Shown here: positions 11,933-23,899 of the stretch, in pieces
Layout of the letters: each line of letters begins with the position of its first letter
Numbering within the stretch: the stretch's first letter is position 1
DNA from: Margaritifera margaritifera
Taxonomy: Eukaryota > Mollusca > Bivalvia > Unionida > Margaritiferidae
Direction of reading: 5' to 3'
NCBI GenBank assembly: GCA_029931535.1
Contig: JAQPZY010001423.1
Span: 372,001 to 436,000 of the forward strand
DNA length: 64,000 nt
Made by a program: the position numbers and the translations under genes
Notes under the pieces: generated by a model
Databases searched by the model: none
Told to the model about the DNA's origin: nothing
What the model saw: only the letters and a program-made list of their open reading frames with translations

Positions 11933-12639
11933 CTGGAAAAATTAAAATAAGTATTTTTGAAAATTCTTAAATTTTACAAGTCATACATTAAGTTAACAAG
12001 AAATGACATCTTCCCACATATAATTCATCTGTGTGTGTGTGTGTGTGTGAACTCTGCAGTATCCTTATATAGGATCCTGCATCGTTTGGGGGATTAACTC
12101 CACACCTGGACCTGTATAGCAGCACAGATCTTGAGAGCTGTGCCCCCCAATTCAAGAAAGAGCTTTATCAGTATTAACAATCCATAATGTATGTTGTTGC
12201 TCATGATTCAAATTCACATGCTGCCAACTCAGCAGCCCGTGGAAGGCCAAATTTTACTTAGTTTTTTTTTATATGATTGTAATATATGAAATAGTTAAAT
12301 GAATCTCTCCCATATTGTGTAAATTACAATTTAAGTGTAAACTTGACTTTGAGATAGATGAACAACACTAACATGAAAAGTACATCACATGCCCACCCCC
12401 GTTTTATTAGTCCCATAGAATATGGCAGACTCTGGACAGTACTGATCATGACCTTGACCGTTTCACATACAAGCAACAGGTTCCTTCCTTACCAGAAAGA
12501 CAAAGCATTTACAAATTATTTTAAAAAAGATGATGTAGAAAATCAACTAACTTTATACGGTTGTGCTCTTACAAAACTACATAAGTCTTCTTAGTAAAAT
12601 GGTGCAGTATACAGTTATGTAAGCTATGTGTGTGATATC

Positions 12640-13490
12640 AGGCCCTCTTGGGCCTCTTGTTCACCAAAAATATTTGCCAAATGTATATTTTTGCATCAGA
12701 TTCTGGCTGAGCTGCTGAAAAATTTGAGAGTTTATACTGCTTTTTATAAGTCTGTCTTTAAGTCAGGCATGCTATGTTATGGTGCTGTCTGTCAATTTAC
12801 ATTTGCTTGTCTGGACCATAACTTTGTAATGATCAGAGAAACATTCATGAAACTTTACCTGAATATATATCATGACTAGATGGTGTGGCAGATACAATAA
12901 CCATGCTCCTTGCCTCAAGATCATATGTGTGTGTTAAGATTTCTCATGAGTTTGATGATTTGTGAGATCCACACATACATAATAATGAGGTGATCTTGCA
13001 TCTAATTGGCTAAACTTGTTACCACTCTCTAAAGTATAGAATTGATCTCACTCATTATCGAACTTGTCACCTATCTTGATGATACAAGTATATATTCCAA
13101 GTCTGATCAAAATCCAATTAACAATATGGTTCCAGTGTGGTAACAAGCCATCACTGAGATACAAGAACACCTCATTAATATGCTTAGATCTCACTCTTTC
13201 AAAATCTTGGTAATATAAGCATATATTCCATGTGTGACCTAAATCAGATCAGAAACCATAACCAGCTCAGCCAATCAGATGCAAGATCACCTCATTATTA
13301 TGGGTGGATCCTGCTCATTATCTAACTTGTCTGAGATTGATGATATCACAATCAGAGAAGAAATATGGCTTCTAGAGTGGCAACAAGCAACTGTAGATGG
13401 ATGGATGACTGACAACGCACAATGGATGTAGAGCCATACCATAAGCTCATTTGGCCTTATGGCCAAATGAGCGAAAAATTGAGTTGGCTG
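12640..13490 (+). repeat. Tandem-core repeat family 1, copy B, with perfect terminal hairpin
   Basis: Left end CAGGCCCTCTTGGGCCTCTT then GTTCACC; three to four core units between 12,970 and 13,390; right end CCATACCATAAGCTC followed by a perfect stem-loop: GCTCATTTGGCC (13,445-13,456), loop TTAT, GGCCAAATGAGC (13,461-13,472). Copies A and C have the same right end in mutated form. Confidence 0.82.
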
Positions 13491-14905
13491 CACAACTCTT
13501 CCCTGACTCACCTATTTTTGAGGCATTTTTCCCTTGTGCAGTGCCTCAAATTTTGAACCTGTTTTCCAGGCTGGTAGACTAATGAAATAAATTGACTTTA
13601 ATCATCCTTATTAAATATTCATTATATTCAATACAGCTATTCACTAAGGTATCAAAATTGCTTCTAAAGGAGTAACATGCTTTTAAATGATGTTACGGCA
13701 CCCATGCTGTGCCACTACATCAGTGGGCACGTACACAGGTTTATACCAGCAGTGATCAAGGATGCTTTGAAGTTTTACTATTAATGAAAATTTTCAATCT
13801 ACATTACTGAATTTTTTTATGAGGAAGTTTTTATCAATATTTTCGGCAGTTAAATCACCAACATTATTAATTATTTTCAACAAATAACAGTTATTATAAC
13901 TGTAGTCAACACTCTCATCTTGTGTTTCTGCCCACCACTTACACATCAGAATGACCAGTTACTCCTTTTCGGCATAAATTATTATGAGACAAACCCAGTA
14001 TGAACTCATGTCCATTACACAATTCTTAACTGCACGTTTCTAAGTTAGACAACTCTTTATGTTATGTTTTGTTATAAAATGACAAAATCTGCTTACATTG
14101 CTTGTGTCTTCTATAAATTTGCCCATCAATAAAGAATTTATAGCTGATTATGTGGAATGCCACTGGTGTTCACGGTCCATAAAATAATACCCTCTTTAAT
14201 CATATCCCATTAACTGTCTCAGTGACACAAAAATCAACATGTGAAAACATTTTTTGTATCAACTTTTACTTTGTCTTAGAGGTAGGTCTTCATTCTTCCA
14301 AATCTGAATTATATTTGGTTTTGTCAATAACATGAAAACCTTGGATACAGAGATCTTTTTTAAAAAAACAAAATCACCATTCACTTCCTGTTATGTTATT
14401 TACTGGGCTGATTCCAGACAATATTTAAAACTTATTTTTATTTCTGAGATCTAAATATGGACCAAATTAATGTACAACATAAGCTTGATTTTCAATGGAT
14501 TTAGATTTTGTTACAACTATTACAATATTATATATTCTTCAAAATTTTAATAAATGATAAAATACTTCTTACACATGAACATGTACCTAACACATAACAT
14601 AATTTTGGTTGAGTTACTTTCATAGAGATATATCTATATACTAATTTTCATGAGTGTAGATGAAACAGAGTCCAACATATATAGGGTGTAAGAAAAAACA
14701 GGTGAAAATACAAAAGTCACTGAAGTATATTAATGATGTCATAGTGCCACAGGTTTGGCATGGTTGAAACAGTGTTGCACATTCAGCACGGGATAGTGGG
14801 TTCCCATATTTTTTTCCTGTGTCCACCAAATCTTGACCCAGTGTGCCCCACCTCCCCTGTGTGCTTTTTCATCAGGATAAAATAAAAAAATAGGCCTTCA
14901 ACTTT
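13490..14905. other. Intronic DNA of Mis18, no gene seen
   Basis: AT-rich sequence with no recognisable exon, tRNA-like element or tandem repeat. Short open frames such as 14,641-14,829 lack splice or codon support. Confidence 0.5.
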
Positions 14906-14909
14906 TTTT

Positions 14910-15190
14910 GTGGATGCACATCCATATCCATGTTGGTGCCAGCAGCGACCAAAGTCGCTAAAGGTTACAAACCTGTAAGATGGCGATGAATATCCATTTT
15001 AGAACAATGTATCTGGCAATGAAAACATTCAAGGTTTGTGGCATTTAGCCAAGCTTCAATGTATAGTCTTTGATGACCACTAGTGTAATGTATTTTCGAA
15101 GTTAAAGTCACATGTCAAGGAAGATTTACTTTACTTGGAGGTTTAACTAATGACAAATGAGACTAAATTTATGTAAATACAAAATTTTTC
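14910..15190 (+). repeat. Dispersed repeat family 9, copy 1
   Basis: Contains CCATATCCATGTTGGTGCCA, GACCAAAGTCGCTAAAGG, CCTGTAAGATGGCGATGAAT and TAATGTATTTTCGAAGTTAA. It matches 59,610-59,890 over about 280 bp in the same order, so the two are copies of one element of unknown type. Confidence 0.8.
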
Positions 15191-16060
15191 ATTTAATTAA
15201 GGATTTATTAATTTGAAAAGAAAAGTAACTGAGAAAATATGGGTATTTATTATATTAAATGCTGGTAGTAATGAGTGAACACTGAAGTGAAATAAGAACA
15301 AGATCCAGAACAGAAAATTCCATGGTGCAGCTCATTTCAGGTTAACCAGATATTCAAACACGCTAATGTTCTCATGAGTTATTGAGCACATGCAAGTGTC
15401 CAAGGAAAATATGATAGTACAGTGTAGATGACAAAAGTTAAAGTAGCAAAACTGTTGATGCAATTTTTTTTTACTAAACTTTAGTCGTCGGAGGGATAAT
15501 AAATGGACTGGCATTTACTAATGTAATTAGGTTATCAAAGCAACATATTTAAAACTGAGATATTATTGTATATGCTTCCTGTGAATAAGAGTTAGAAATC
15601 TCCAGTTGTCTGATTTTTTCACATTGACAACAAAAGGCCCAAGTGGGCATGATATTGCTCACCTGGCATACATAACTCAACAGTTGACCATTTCACTAAG
15701 CAGGCTTATGAAGTATTGCAAAAACACTACCTATGTAAACTTATCTCCCAATCTTTATATCATGTTGAATTTACCTATTGCACTACTTTCTAAAAGATAA
15801 AGGCATAATCAACATGCACAGTCCTTACTCATAAATCTAAGTCATCCATGAGCTTGGTGATATAAAACCATTTACCAAGTTTTATAGAAACTGGATGAGA
15901 AATACAGTCTATAGATCTAGAATGGTAACAAGATCAGCCAATCAGATGCAAGGTATCTCATTCATATGTGCTGACATCACTTATTATAGAACCTGTCTAT
16001 GACAATGATAATATTACCTTATCGTGGAGTAAAATCCAATTGGAATTTGGTCTCCATAGT

Positions 16061-16240
16061 TATGTTTTTTGTGGGTTTTAATGGCACTTTTAACACATTA
16101 TTGGCTACATCATGCCAAGGAAATGGAAGCTAAATGCTTTTCCCAAGCACACATCGAGGCAGCCAACATGGGCAGGTATCAAACCCATTATCCTTGGATT
16201 ACAAGTCTGATGCTTTTCCAACTGAGCTACCATGGCTCTG
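16061..16240 (-). mobile_element. tRNA-Thr-derived SINE with 14-bp target-site duplication
   Basis: A 180-bp insert flanked by perfect direct repeats TTGGTCTCCATAGT (16,047-16,060 and 16,241-16,254). On the minus strand it starts CAGAGCCATGGTAGCTCAGT, whose TAGCTCAGTTGG is an RNA polymerase III box A. An anticodon arm ACTTGTAATC (anticodon TGT, Thr) follows, and box B GGTTTGATACC. The body ends with GTGCCATTAAAACCCACA and an A-rich tail. It inserted into a family 1 repeat unit. Confidence 0.88.
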
Positions 16241-17357
16241 TTGGTCTCCATAGTGATAAAAAGCTCAGCCAATCATATAATCATATACAAGGTTCATTCG
16301 TTGGATTAACGACGTGTTCAGCCATTCGGCCATTTACATCGAAAAACAAGAAAATATACAAGGTAAACCTGTTAATATGCATAGATCTTACTCAATCTTA
16401 CTCATTCAAAATCTTGATAATATAAGACTATTTAACAAGTTTGTTCAAAATCTGATCAGAACAATAGTTGCTAGATGTTGACAAGTTCAGTCAAGCAGAT
16501 ACAAAGTCATATCATCAATATGCATGAATTTCACTCATAATCATACTCAAACAGGATCTTGATGACAAAGGTCTATTTATTAATTTTGATCAAAATCCTA
16601 TCAAAAATTCAGTTGCTACGGTGGTAAAACAGCTCTATCAGATGCAAGATCACCTCATAAATATGCATAGGTCTTGCTCATAATAAAAATCATCCAATGT
16701 CTTGACGATATTAGCCTATATACAAATTTTGATTTCAACAGGATCAGAAATACAGTCTCTCAAGTGGTAGGAAGCTCAGCCAATCATATGCAAAAATATG
16801 TTATTAACACATGAAAATCTTGTTCATAATAAAACAGATTATATATCCTGATAATATAAGCTGATTTACCAAGTTTGAAACAAATATCATTAGAAATAGA
16901 GTCACTAAAGTGCTTAAAAGTTCAACCAATACGATGCAAATCACCTTATTAAAATGCCTGGATCTTGCTCATAGTTCTTCTCATCCAAGATCTTAATAAT
17001 TGAAGCCTATTTATTAAGTTTGATGAAAATTGAATCAGAAATACAGTCTCTTGAGTAGTAACAAGTCCAGGTTATCACATGCCAGATCACCTCATTATGG
17101 TAATAATCATGAATCCCGCTCACTAATGAAACTGTCAAACATCTTGATGATACAAACACATATTCCATGACTGATCAAACGCGGATCCAAAATATTGCTT
17201 TCAGAGTGGTAACAAGCTCAGCCAATCAGATGCAAGATCACCTCAATAATATGCATTGATCTTGCTCATTATCAAATTCATCCAAGATCTTGAAGATATA
17301 TGCCCAGATTCCAAATTTGATCTAAATCGGAACAGAATTATGGCTTCCAGAGTGGTA

Positions 17358-17763
17358 ATAATACTGGAATAGTATTCCAGTAGAGATCAGAAATGTCCAC
17401 TATTTCTTTCTTCCAAACAAAATATATCCCGAGGTTTCAATGGTGTAGTTAAAAAGAGAATGAAAACTATTTGTATTCATGAATGCCTCTGAGCATCATT
17501 AAATATACTACCCATCTATTTGGCACTGATTGCTTATTACATGTATATTGACTAATAGTATGTGGTTTCATATGTATGAATGAGTGTCCATGTGAAGGAG
17601 AAAAAGGAAAGAATGTGAATATATTGTTGTATATGCATGCTGCTATGTATGCATGTGTGTCTGTTTGCATATAAATAAGTTCCTTTGTATGAGGGCATCA
17701 AGGTAGATTAGTTCTTCACCTAATTGCGTTAACCTCTTTAAATAAAGTCATTATTATTATTAT
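17358..17763 (+). mobile_element. (ATT)n-tailed retroposon insert in a family 1 array
   Basis: The family 1 unit is broken after CCAGAGTGGTAAT and resumes at ATCAGATGCAAG. The 400 bp between is unrelated and ends AAATAAAGTCATTATTATTA, an (ATT)n tail like that of LINE A. It has no recognisable coding block. A 5'-truncated LINE or a SINE using the same tail are both possible. Confidence 0.55.
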
Positions 17764-18845
17764 CAGATGCAAGAACACCTCATTAATATGCATGGATCTC
17801 GCTCATTATTTAGATTATCCGAGATGATGATATAAGCAAATATTTAAAGTTTGATCATAACTGGATCACAAAAATGCTTAATGAGTGGCAATAAGCTCAA
17901 CCAACTGCATTAATATGCATCTTGCTCCATATAAAACTTATCCATGATCTTGATGAGATGGGCAAATATTCAAAGTTTTATCAGATCAGAAATACAGCCT
18001 CCACAATGGTAACAAGCTCCACCAATCAGATGCAAGGTTATCTCATTATTATCTGTGGATCTTGCTCATTATAGAACTCATCTAAGCTCTTTATGATGTA
18101 AGCATACACTCCAAGTCTGATTAGAAATTTGGCCTACAGAATTGTAACAATGTCAGCCAATTTAATGCAAGATTATCTCATTAATATGCATGGATCTCAC
18201 TCTTTACTGAACACATCAAAGATCTTGATGAAATAAACCCATATTTCAAGTTTGATCAACATCAGATCAAAAATACAGCTTTCAACATGGTAACAAGCTC
18301 AGCCAATCATGTACAAGATCACTTCATTAATATGTGTGGACCTAACTCATTATCGAATTCATTCAAGATCTTAATGATATAAGCATCCATTCCAAGTTTT
18401 ATCAAAGTCGGACCTGAAATATGGCCACCAGAATGGTAACAAGATTAGCCAATCTGAAGCTAGATCACCTCATTAGTATGTATGTATCTCACCATTTAAT
18501 TGAACTTGTCCAAGATTTTGATGATATAACCCCATATTACAAGTTAGATTGAAAATGGGTCAGAAATATGGCCTCCAGAGTGCTAACAAGGTTAGCCAAT
18601 CAGAAGCTAGACCATCTCATTAGTATGCATGGATCTCACTCATTATTGAACCTGTCCAAAATTTTATGATATAACCCCATATTCCAAGTCAGATTGAAAC
18701 TGGATCAGAAATATGTACTCCAGAGTGGTACATGTAACAAGCCATTGTTTATGGACAGATGCAAAGCCATATCATAACTCACTTGGCTTTATGGCCAGGT
18801 AAGCTCAAAACTGACTTGACCGGGACAAGCCATGAAGAAGTTTCA

Positions 18846-19010
18846 CTAGCCTGGTCACGAATTTCACTTGTCCCAGGCATAGGTCTATGGGATTTGCTCA
18901 GCATATACATTGGAGTGCCCCTGACAAAGCACTTTACTCCAACTGCCCTAGTATGATATATTAACCTTTAATGTTTTGATGTGACATTAAACACCAAACT
19001 GAAAACCACA
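18846..19010 (+). mobile_element. Probable SINE tail region
   Basis: Contains GACAAAGCACTTTACTCCAA and a 3' part TGTGACATTAAACACCAAAC, phrases common in the bodies of invertebrate tRNA-derived SINEs. No box A/box B head was recognised upstream, so it may be 5' truncated. Confidence 0.4.
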
Positions 19011-19132
19011 AATCTACTGTTTATGGTAAATTCAATAAAAAGCTGTCACTGTCGCATGATTTTAACCAGATGGCGAGTTGTCATGGTAGTGCAATCATAA
19101 ATGTCAACTCAAGTATAACTGTGTTCAATTAC

Positions 19133-19199
19133 CTCCCTGCATCTGTTCCAGCTGTTGACATATTTACTGCTTCATGTACATCAACTTTGCTTGTAACAT
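19133..19199 (-). CDS. MIS18A: Mis18 kinetochore protein, coding exon 2
   Basis: A 67-nt exon found by phase and homology. It starts after a pyrimidine-rich TTTTCAG acceptor, supplies the last two bases of the split codon from exon 1, and ends AG/GTAATT in phase 2. It encodes NVTSKVDVHEAVNMS followed by TAGTDAG. This is the loop of the Mis18 domain between the two CxxC motifs, where the vertebrate protein has a V-x-V-D stretch and then a polar loop. Both borders join exon 1 and exon 3 without a frame change, which is strong evidence that the exon is real despite its size. It lies in an intron-like region rich in A and T with no other coding signal nearby. Confidence 0.85.
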
Positions 19200-19869
19200 C
19201 TGAAAAGGATATCAATACTAGAATTTTATCAGTGATTATATATCTTGCCTCTAGAAAGTTTTTAGTAGTCTCTAGGAGCCAAAGGAAACATTATCATGCA
19301 GAAAATAAATTCAGACTACGCTGATTTTGACCCATGAAATGGAAACCCTTAGACTGGGTATAAAAGACATAAAACAAAAACATTTTTTTCTATGATATAA
19401 AAGCTGAGGTACTATACTAAATTGATAAAAACCAGAGATTTTTTCTTTTGTTTTTTTGTTCAAAGTATTGTATATAAAACCTGCTTCTGAAGCTATAATC
19501 ATTGTCCACCCCGATTTTACTGGATGCAAGTCACATGCTTTGATTCAATTTGGAGTGAAAGCCAGCTTGACCACTATTACAAGCACAGTTCACACATCAG
19601 TAATTACCTTGATTAGCCACTGCAGTTAGGGCCTCATATGAAATACATGCAGTTTACTCTTCAAATATCTACTCATTCTGCGAACCTGTTGTGAGTAACC
19701 CAACACAATATACAACCTGAAGTCATTAACATGGAAAGTTTACCACTAAATAAACATATTTAATCATACTTTCAACTGCAATGTTCAGAAAGTGACTTCT
19801 ATGTAAGTTATAGTGTTGGATGCAATACATGTATAGCATGGAAAAATCGTTGTGGTCATGAATAAAACA

Positions 19870-20519
19870 CGAATACTGAACCTTTGTTAGTAAAGCATTA
19901 AATACAAGTCACAGTGATCTTTTTTGGTTAGTACGTATGTGTGTAATACTAACAGATGCATCGAATTACCAAGTTTGGTGATTCTAACATAACAGCACCC
20001 AAGAATTAAACTTTAAACAAAGTTAGTGAAGCATGAAATACAGGTCACAGAGATCTCTTTTTGCAATAAGGGTGCATGACTTATCAAGCTGCATCCCCCT
20101 CACCAAGTTTCATGGTTCTATGAAGAATGGTAGGCACATAAACTCAAGAGCTAAATGCAAAACCTTAACCAAAGCCAGTAATTGACAAAATATAGGTCAC
20201 AGTGAACTATTTTGTTGTAATGGTGTTGTACTATGGAGATGCACATTATCATCAAGTTTCATAATTCTAGCATCAAGTGCTTGAGAAATAAACATTGAAC
20301 AAAATGTAATCAGTGAAGCATAAATATGGGCCATAATGACCCACTTTTGCAATGCAATGAAGGTGTAGTGCTCATCTAGATGCACACCATCACCGAGTTT
20401 AATGATTGTAGATAGGATAGTATGTACATAGTCATAGCATGCATAAAACATGTGGTCAGGAGCTAAACTTAAACCAGTAAAATGTGAAATATAGGTCACA
20501 CTGACCTTCTATTATTGTA
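19870..20519 (+). repeat. Dispersed repeat family 5, part left of LINE A
   Basis: Four units with GAAATACAGGTCACAGAGAT, ATCAAGCTGCATCCCCCTCA and CCAAGTTTCATGGTTCTA. The array stops at CACACTGACCTTCTATTATT where the LINE A tail begins. Confidence 0.75.
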
Positions 20520-22080
20520 ATAATAATAATAATTAATTTATTTATAGAATGTAACTCAATTAGTACATACTATTCTCCCTTGAGGCCTTCTGCTTAAAAT
20601 GTGGAAAAATTATATACAATATTTACAACATAATATAAAGTTTCTGTGTATTATGACAATAGTCAGATGTTGTTAAATATGTAAGAAAAACACTTTTCTT
20701 TAAATAACTTTATATTATCACTCTTTCTGATGTTTTGAGGAATACTGTTCCATATGAAAGCACCTGAATATTGCAGAGACTTTTTGAAGGTTTCTAACTT
20801 TAGCTTTGGGAAGTCGAAGATTCCCATTGTGAACAGATCTGAATCCATATGCAGATGAGCTTGTTATGAATAATTCCTGAAGACATTGCGGAGCGATTCC
20901 TTGAAGAGACTTGTACACTAAAATGCTTTTTTGGCAATCAATCCTTCCAGATAAATCCAGCCATTTAAATTCATGGAAGAGAGGCTAGCTTGGTGCAGCA
21001 AATGGTTTTCCAAGTATAATTTGTGCTGCTTTTTTTTTTTAAGTTTTGAAAGTCTGTCAATATTGTGTTTGGAACAATTTCCCCATAGTGACATAATAGT
21101 CAAAAAAGTGGCAAAATATAAGCATTATAATGGAGAACCCTTGTTTCCACAGGAAGATTTTTATTCATCTTTGAAAGTAATGCAATTTTTGAGTTTACAG
21201 CTTTATATACTTTGTCAACTTGCAGAAATCATTCCACATGAACACCTAAAAGTTTACGACTTGCTACATTCTCAATTTCACATCTTTTTATGATTAAATC
21301 TAAATGTGTTTGGCCTAATTGTGCTTGTCGTTGTGAAGTTGTTATAAGCACACATTTTGTTTTGTTTCCATCATTTTTGCGACACCAATCTTCGATTTTG
21401 TTTAAGTCATTGCACAAGTTTGATTGCACAAAATTTATGAAGGATCCAGATGAATGAAGCGTACAACCATCAGCAAAAAGGTCAACATTTGATACTCTTG
21501 TAATTAAGGGTAGTATATTTATGAAGACAAGAAATAACAGATCCGAGGACTGATCCTTGGGGAGCACCTGCTTTGATACTTTCCGGTGTTATACTTCCTA
21601 TGCACACTTACTGTGTTCTTTCTTGTAGATATGAAGCTAACCACTGGATAGTGTTGTCATGAAACTTATAGGATTTCAATTTTGACAGTAAGATGGAATG
21701 AACAAGATCAAATGCGTTTTTAAAATCCAAGTAAACAATTACATTTAGGTTCCTTTGTTCATTTTGCTCAACCATACATCTGTAATTTTAGTTAGAGATG
21801 TTTGACAGTAGTGTGCATGTCAAAATCATGACTGTTCCTTATGTATAAGCATATCAGGATTTAAATAAGAATATATAGAATTTGCTACATGTTTTTCTTT
21901 TCTTTACAAAGAGTGGGTAGTATAGATACTGGTCTGTAATTTTCTGGATTTTCCCTGGAACCTTTCTTAAAAATAGGTGTTACTTTTGCAATTTTAAGCA
22001 GGTCAGGATATTCATTTGTTGCAATACTGATGTTGATTATATGAGTAATTGACTTGGTTACCACATGTGTAGACAATTTA

Positions 22081-22297
22081 CCGTATATACTCGCATATAC
22101 ACCGGGTCCAAATGCAAACAACATAGACCCTGATCTGCCATCACATAATGTGCAGGTAGATCAGAGTCAATGTTGTTTGTTCTACTGATTAGTCCTTACA
22201 AACTCCATAGACCCAGATCTGCCAGTGCATTATGCGACGGCAGATCTGGGTCTATGCAGTTTGCAGTTGGTATAGGCTTATACACGAGTATATACAG
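22081..22297. mobile_element. 217-bp MITE inserted in LINE A, TA target duplication
   Basis: The element starts CCGTATATACTCGCATATA and its other end, read inward, is CTGTATATACTCGTGTATA, so it has roughly 19-bp TIRs. TA stands on both sides (22,079-22,080 and 22,298-22,299). If the element and one TA are ignored, the LINE frame runs through from GIGPRIL to KLSTHVV, which fixes the borders. Inside are two stem-loops; the second has perfect 18-bp arms (22,206-22,223 and 22,239-22,256). There is no coding capacity. The TA duplication points to the Tc1/mariner/pogo group; the terminal sequence matches the 1.57-kb element at 46,969. Confidence 0.85.
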
Positions 22298-22380
22298 TAA
22301 GTATTCTGGGTCCAATTCCATCTAATCCTGTAGCCTTGTTTACATTTAGGTTTTCCAATATCTTGTAAACTTCATGCTCT

Positions 22381-22515
22381 GTAACACAGTCCAATGTAAA
22401 TGGTTTTGTAACACAGTTTGATGTAAATGGTTTTGTAACACAGTCCGATGTAAATGGCTTTGTAACACAGTCCAATGTAAATGGTTTTGTAACACAGTCC
22501 AATGTAACTGGTTCT
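22381..22515 (-). repeat. 27-bp in-frame minisatellite inside LINE A ORF2 (5 copies)
   Basis: Five consecutive 27-bp units of the type GTAACACAGTCCAATGTAAA plus TGGTTTT. The length is a multiple of three, so on the LINE strand it reads as the nine-residue repeat TLDCVTKPF. It lies just N-terminal to the reverse transcriptase finger block. Confidence 0.9.
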
Positions 22516-22869
22516 GTACTTTGTAGTTTCTCATTCAGAAGAGTAGGATCAAAAGTTTTCACTTTTCTTTGAAATTCATCAGCCACAACTAAAATATTTG
22601 CTGAATGAACCTACAATATCCTGCATAGAAGTCACTGTATGACCATTATATTTGATGTTACTGGGAGGAACAGATGATGTTTTGGAATTTAGTTCATTTA
22701 AATATTTCCACACATCAGTAGATTTTTTTATTTTCCTCAATGGCTTGTTTGTAGAATGACTGTTTGGCTATGCCAATCATATCTGTACATGTAACTGCAT
22801 TCATCTATTTCCTGTAGTTTTCTCAGTCTTTGAGTTTATGAAATTTGTCTCTTGTGTGCATAGCATTAC

Positions 22870-23890
22870 TGATTTCAGGTGAAAGCCAGTTCGGTTTCAT
22901 TTGCTGTTTTACTCGCTTTGTTTCTAGTGGTGTGTAAATATTCAAGATTTTGTTGATCAGACAGACCTGCAAACCCTAACATGACCTTCTCAGTAAGGTA
23001 GTCGATTTTTTTCTGCAAGTTATACCAGTTTTCAGTAAGGTGTAACAAAATATCATGTACTACTATTGTCAAGTTGGAAAACATGCGTTTAAAAAGCTCA
23101 GAAGTGTGATTCAAGACCGATGCAGTGACGGTAAACAGTATGTTCAACTAAAAAGTTTGTAATGTACACCCAGACCTTAATTACCTCCAGTACAGTTTCA
23201 CAAACTGCAGTTCCAAACCCTATGGAGTTCAATGGCTTCTTGCCATCTCTCAACCTGATGTAATCCTTGACCTTTTTTTCAAATTTCACGTGGCGACAGA
23301 TAACCTGTTCAAATTGTATAGTTCATAAAGATCTTTCCATTTTTGAGGTTGTGACTTCAGGAAGTCTATGTTCATATCTCCAGCAATAATGATTTCAGTA
23401 TTTTCCTGGCTGTTTGCTCTCACCATGTCAGTTTCAAACTTGTCAATCCAATCATTTTTTTTTTAATTTGATGGTCTGTACAATGAACAGAATAGGATAG
23501 GCTTTGAGTGTGGTAAATTGATTTGGATCCAAATGTTTTCAACTTCTCCTGTTTCTAGATTGTGTCACCTTGCATAGTTGATAGCATCTGATACATACAG
23601 TAGATGAGGATACCTCCACCTTTTCCTGTCTGTCTGTCATGCCTCTCATAAGAAATCTATCTACCGGTATATTGAGTTTATTATCATCTGTTCTTTCATT
23701 CAAAAAAGTTTTACAAATCCCCAAAATATCAACGGATCTCTTTCCTTTCAGAATATATTTTAGTTTATCAAGTTTAATCCTCTTTTAACTAGACCAAATG
23801 TTGTTCAGTTACTATAGTCTGAATCAGACCGGGTGTCATTTTCATTTTGTATAGTATAATTTAGATGATGTGACTTGCAACTAATGTTAT
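22870..23890 (-). pseudogene. LINE A ORF2, endonuclease part and linker (decayed)
   Basis: Near 23,400-23,330 the minus strand reads IIIAGDMNIDFLKSQPQKW, the GDxNxD block of the apurinic/apyrimidinic endonuclease that nicks target DNA in LINE retrotransposition. At about 22,960-22,860 it reads ILNIYTPLETKRVKQ then MKPNWLSPEISNAM, the usual linker just before the reverse transcriptase. Several frame changes separate these blocks; the stretch 23,100-23,290 does not fit the frame and may be a divergent or inserted piece. Confidence 0.6.
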
Positions 23891-23899
23891 CACTTCCAT

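Larger units (their letters stand above)
15630..18810 (+). repeat. Tandem-core repeat family 1, copy C, interrupted by a SINE and a retroposon
   Basis: Left end AAAGGCCCAAGTGGGCATGA then TATTGCTCACC matches copy A's left end through CAACAGTTGACCATTTCACT. Core units follow to 18,730 with the cap CATTAATATGCATGGATCTC. The right end is CATATCATAACTCACTTGGC then TTTATGGCCAGGTAAGC. The array is broken by the SINE at 16,061 and the insert at 17,358. Confidence 0.83.
20660..22600 (-). pseudogene. LINE A ORF2, reverse transcriptase and C-terminal domain (decayed)
   Basis: Blocks in order: VYKILENLNVNKATGLDGIG (22,370-22,310), interrupted by a MITE, then KVTPIFKKGSRENPENYRPV with SILPTL (22,000-21,910), the fingers of a CR1/Jockey-group reverse transcriptase. 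After a damaged stretch comes LFLVFINILPL, then VDLFADGCTLH near 21,490, where the catalytic [YF]ADD has become FADG. Then KTKCVLITTSQRQ and KLLGVHVE. The C-terminal part (20,918-20,663) ends with FIWNSIPQNIRKSDNIKLFK, the common LINE C-terminal motif. Loss of the second catalytic Asp and multiple stops make it dead. Confidence 0.8.

Noticed and set aside
19311..19529. 72-codon frame on the minus strand just upstream of Mis18 exon 2
   Set aside because: Different phase from exon 2, no splice junction to either neighbour and no motif; intronic.
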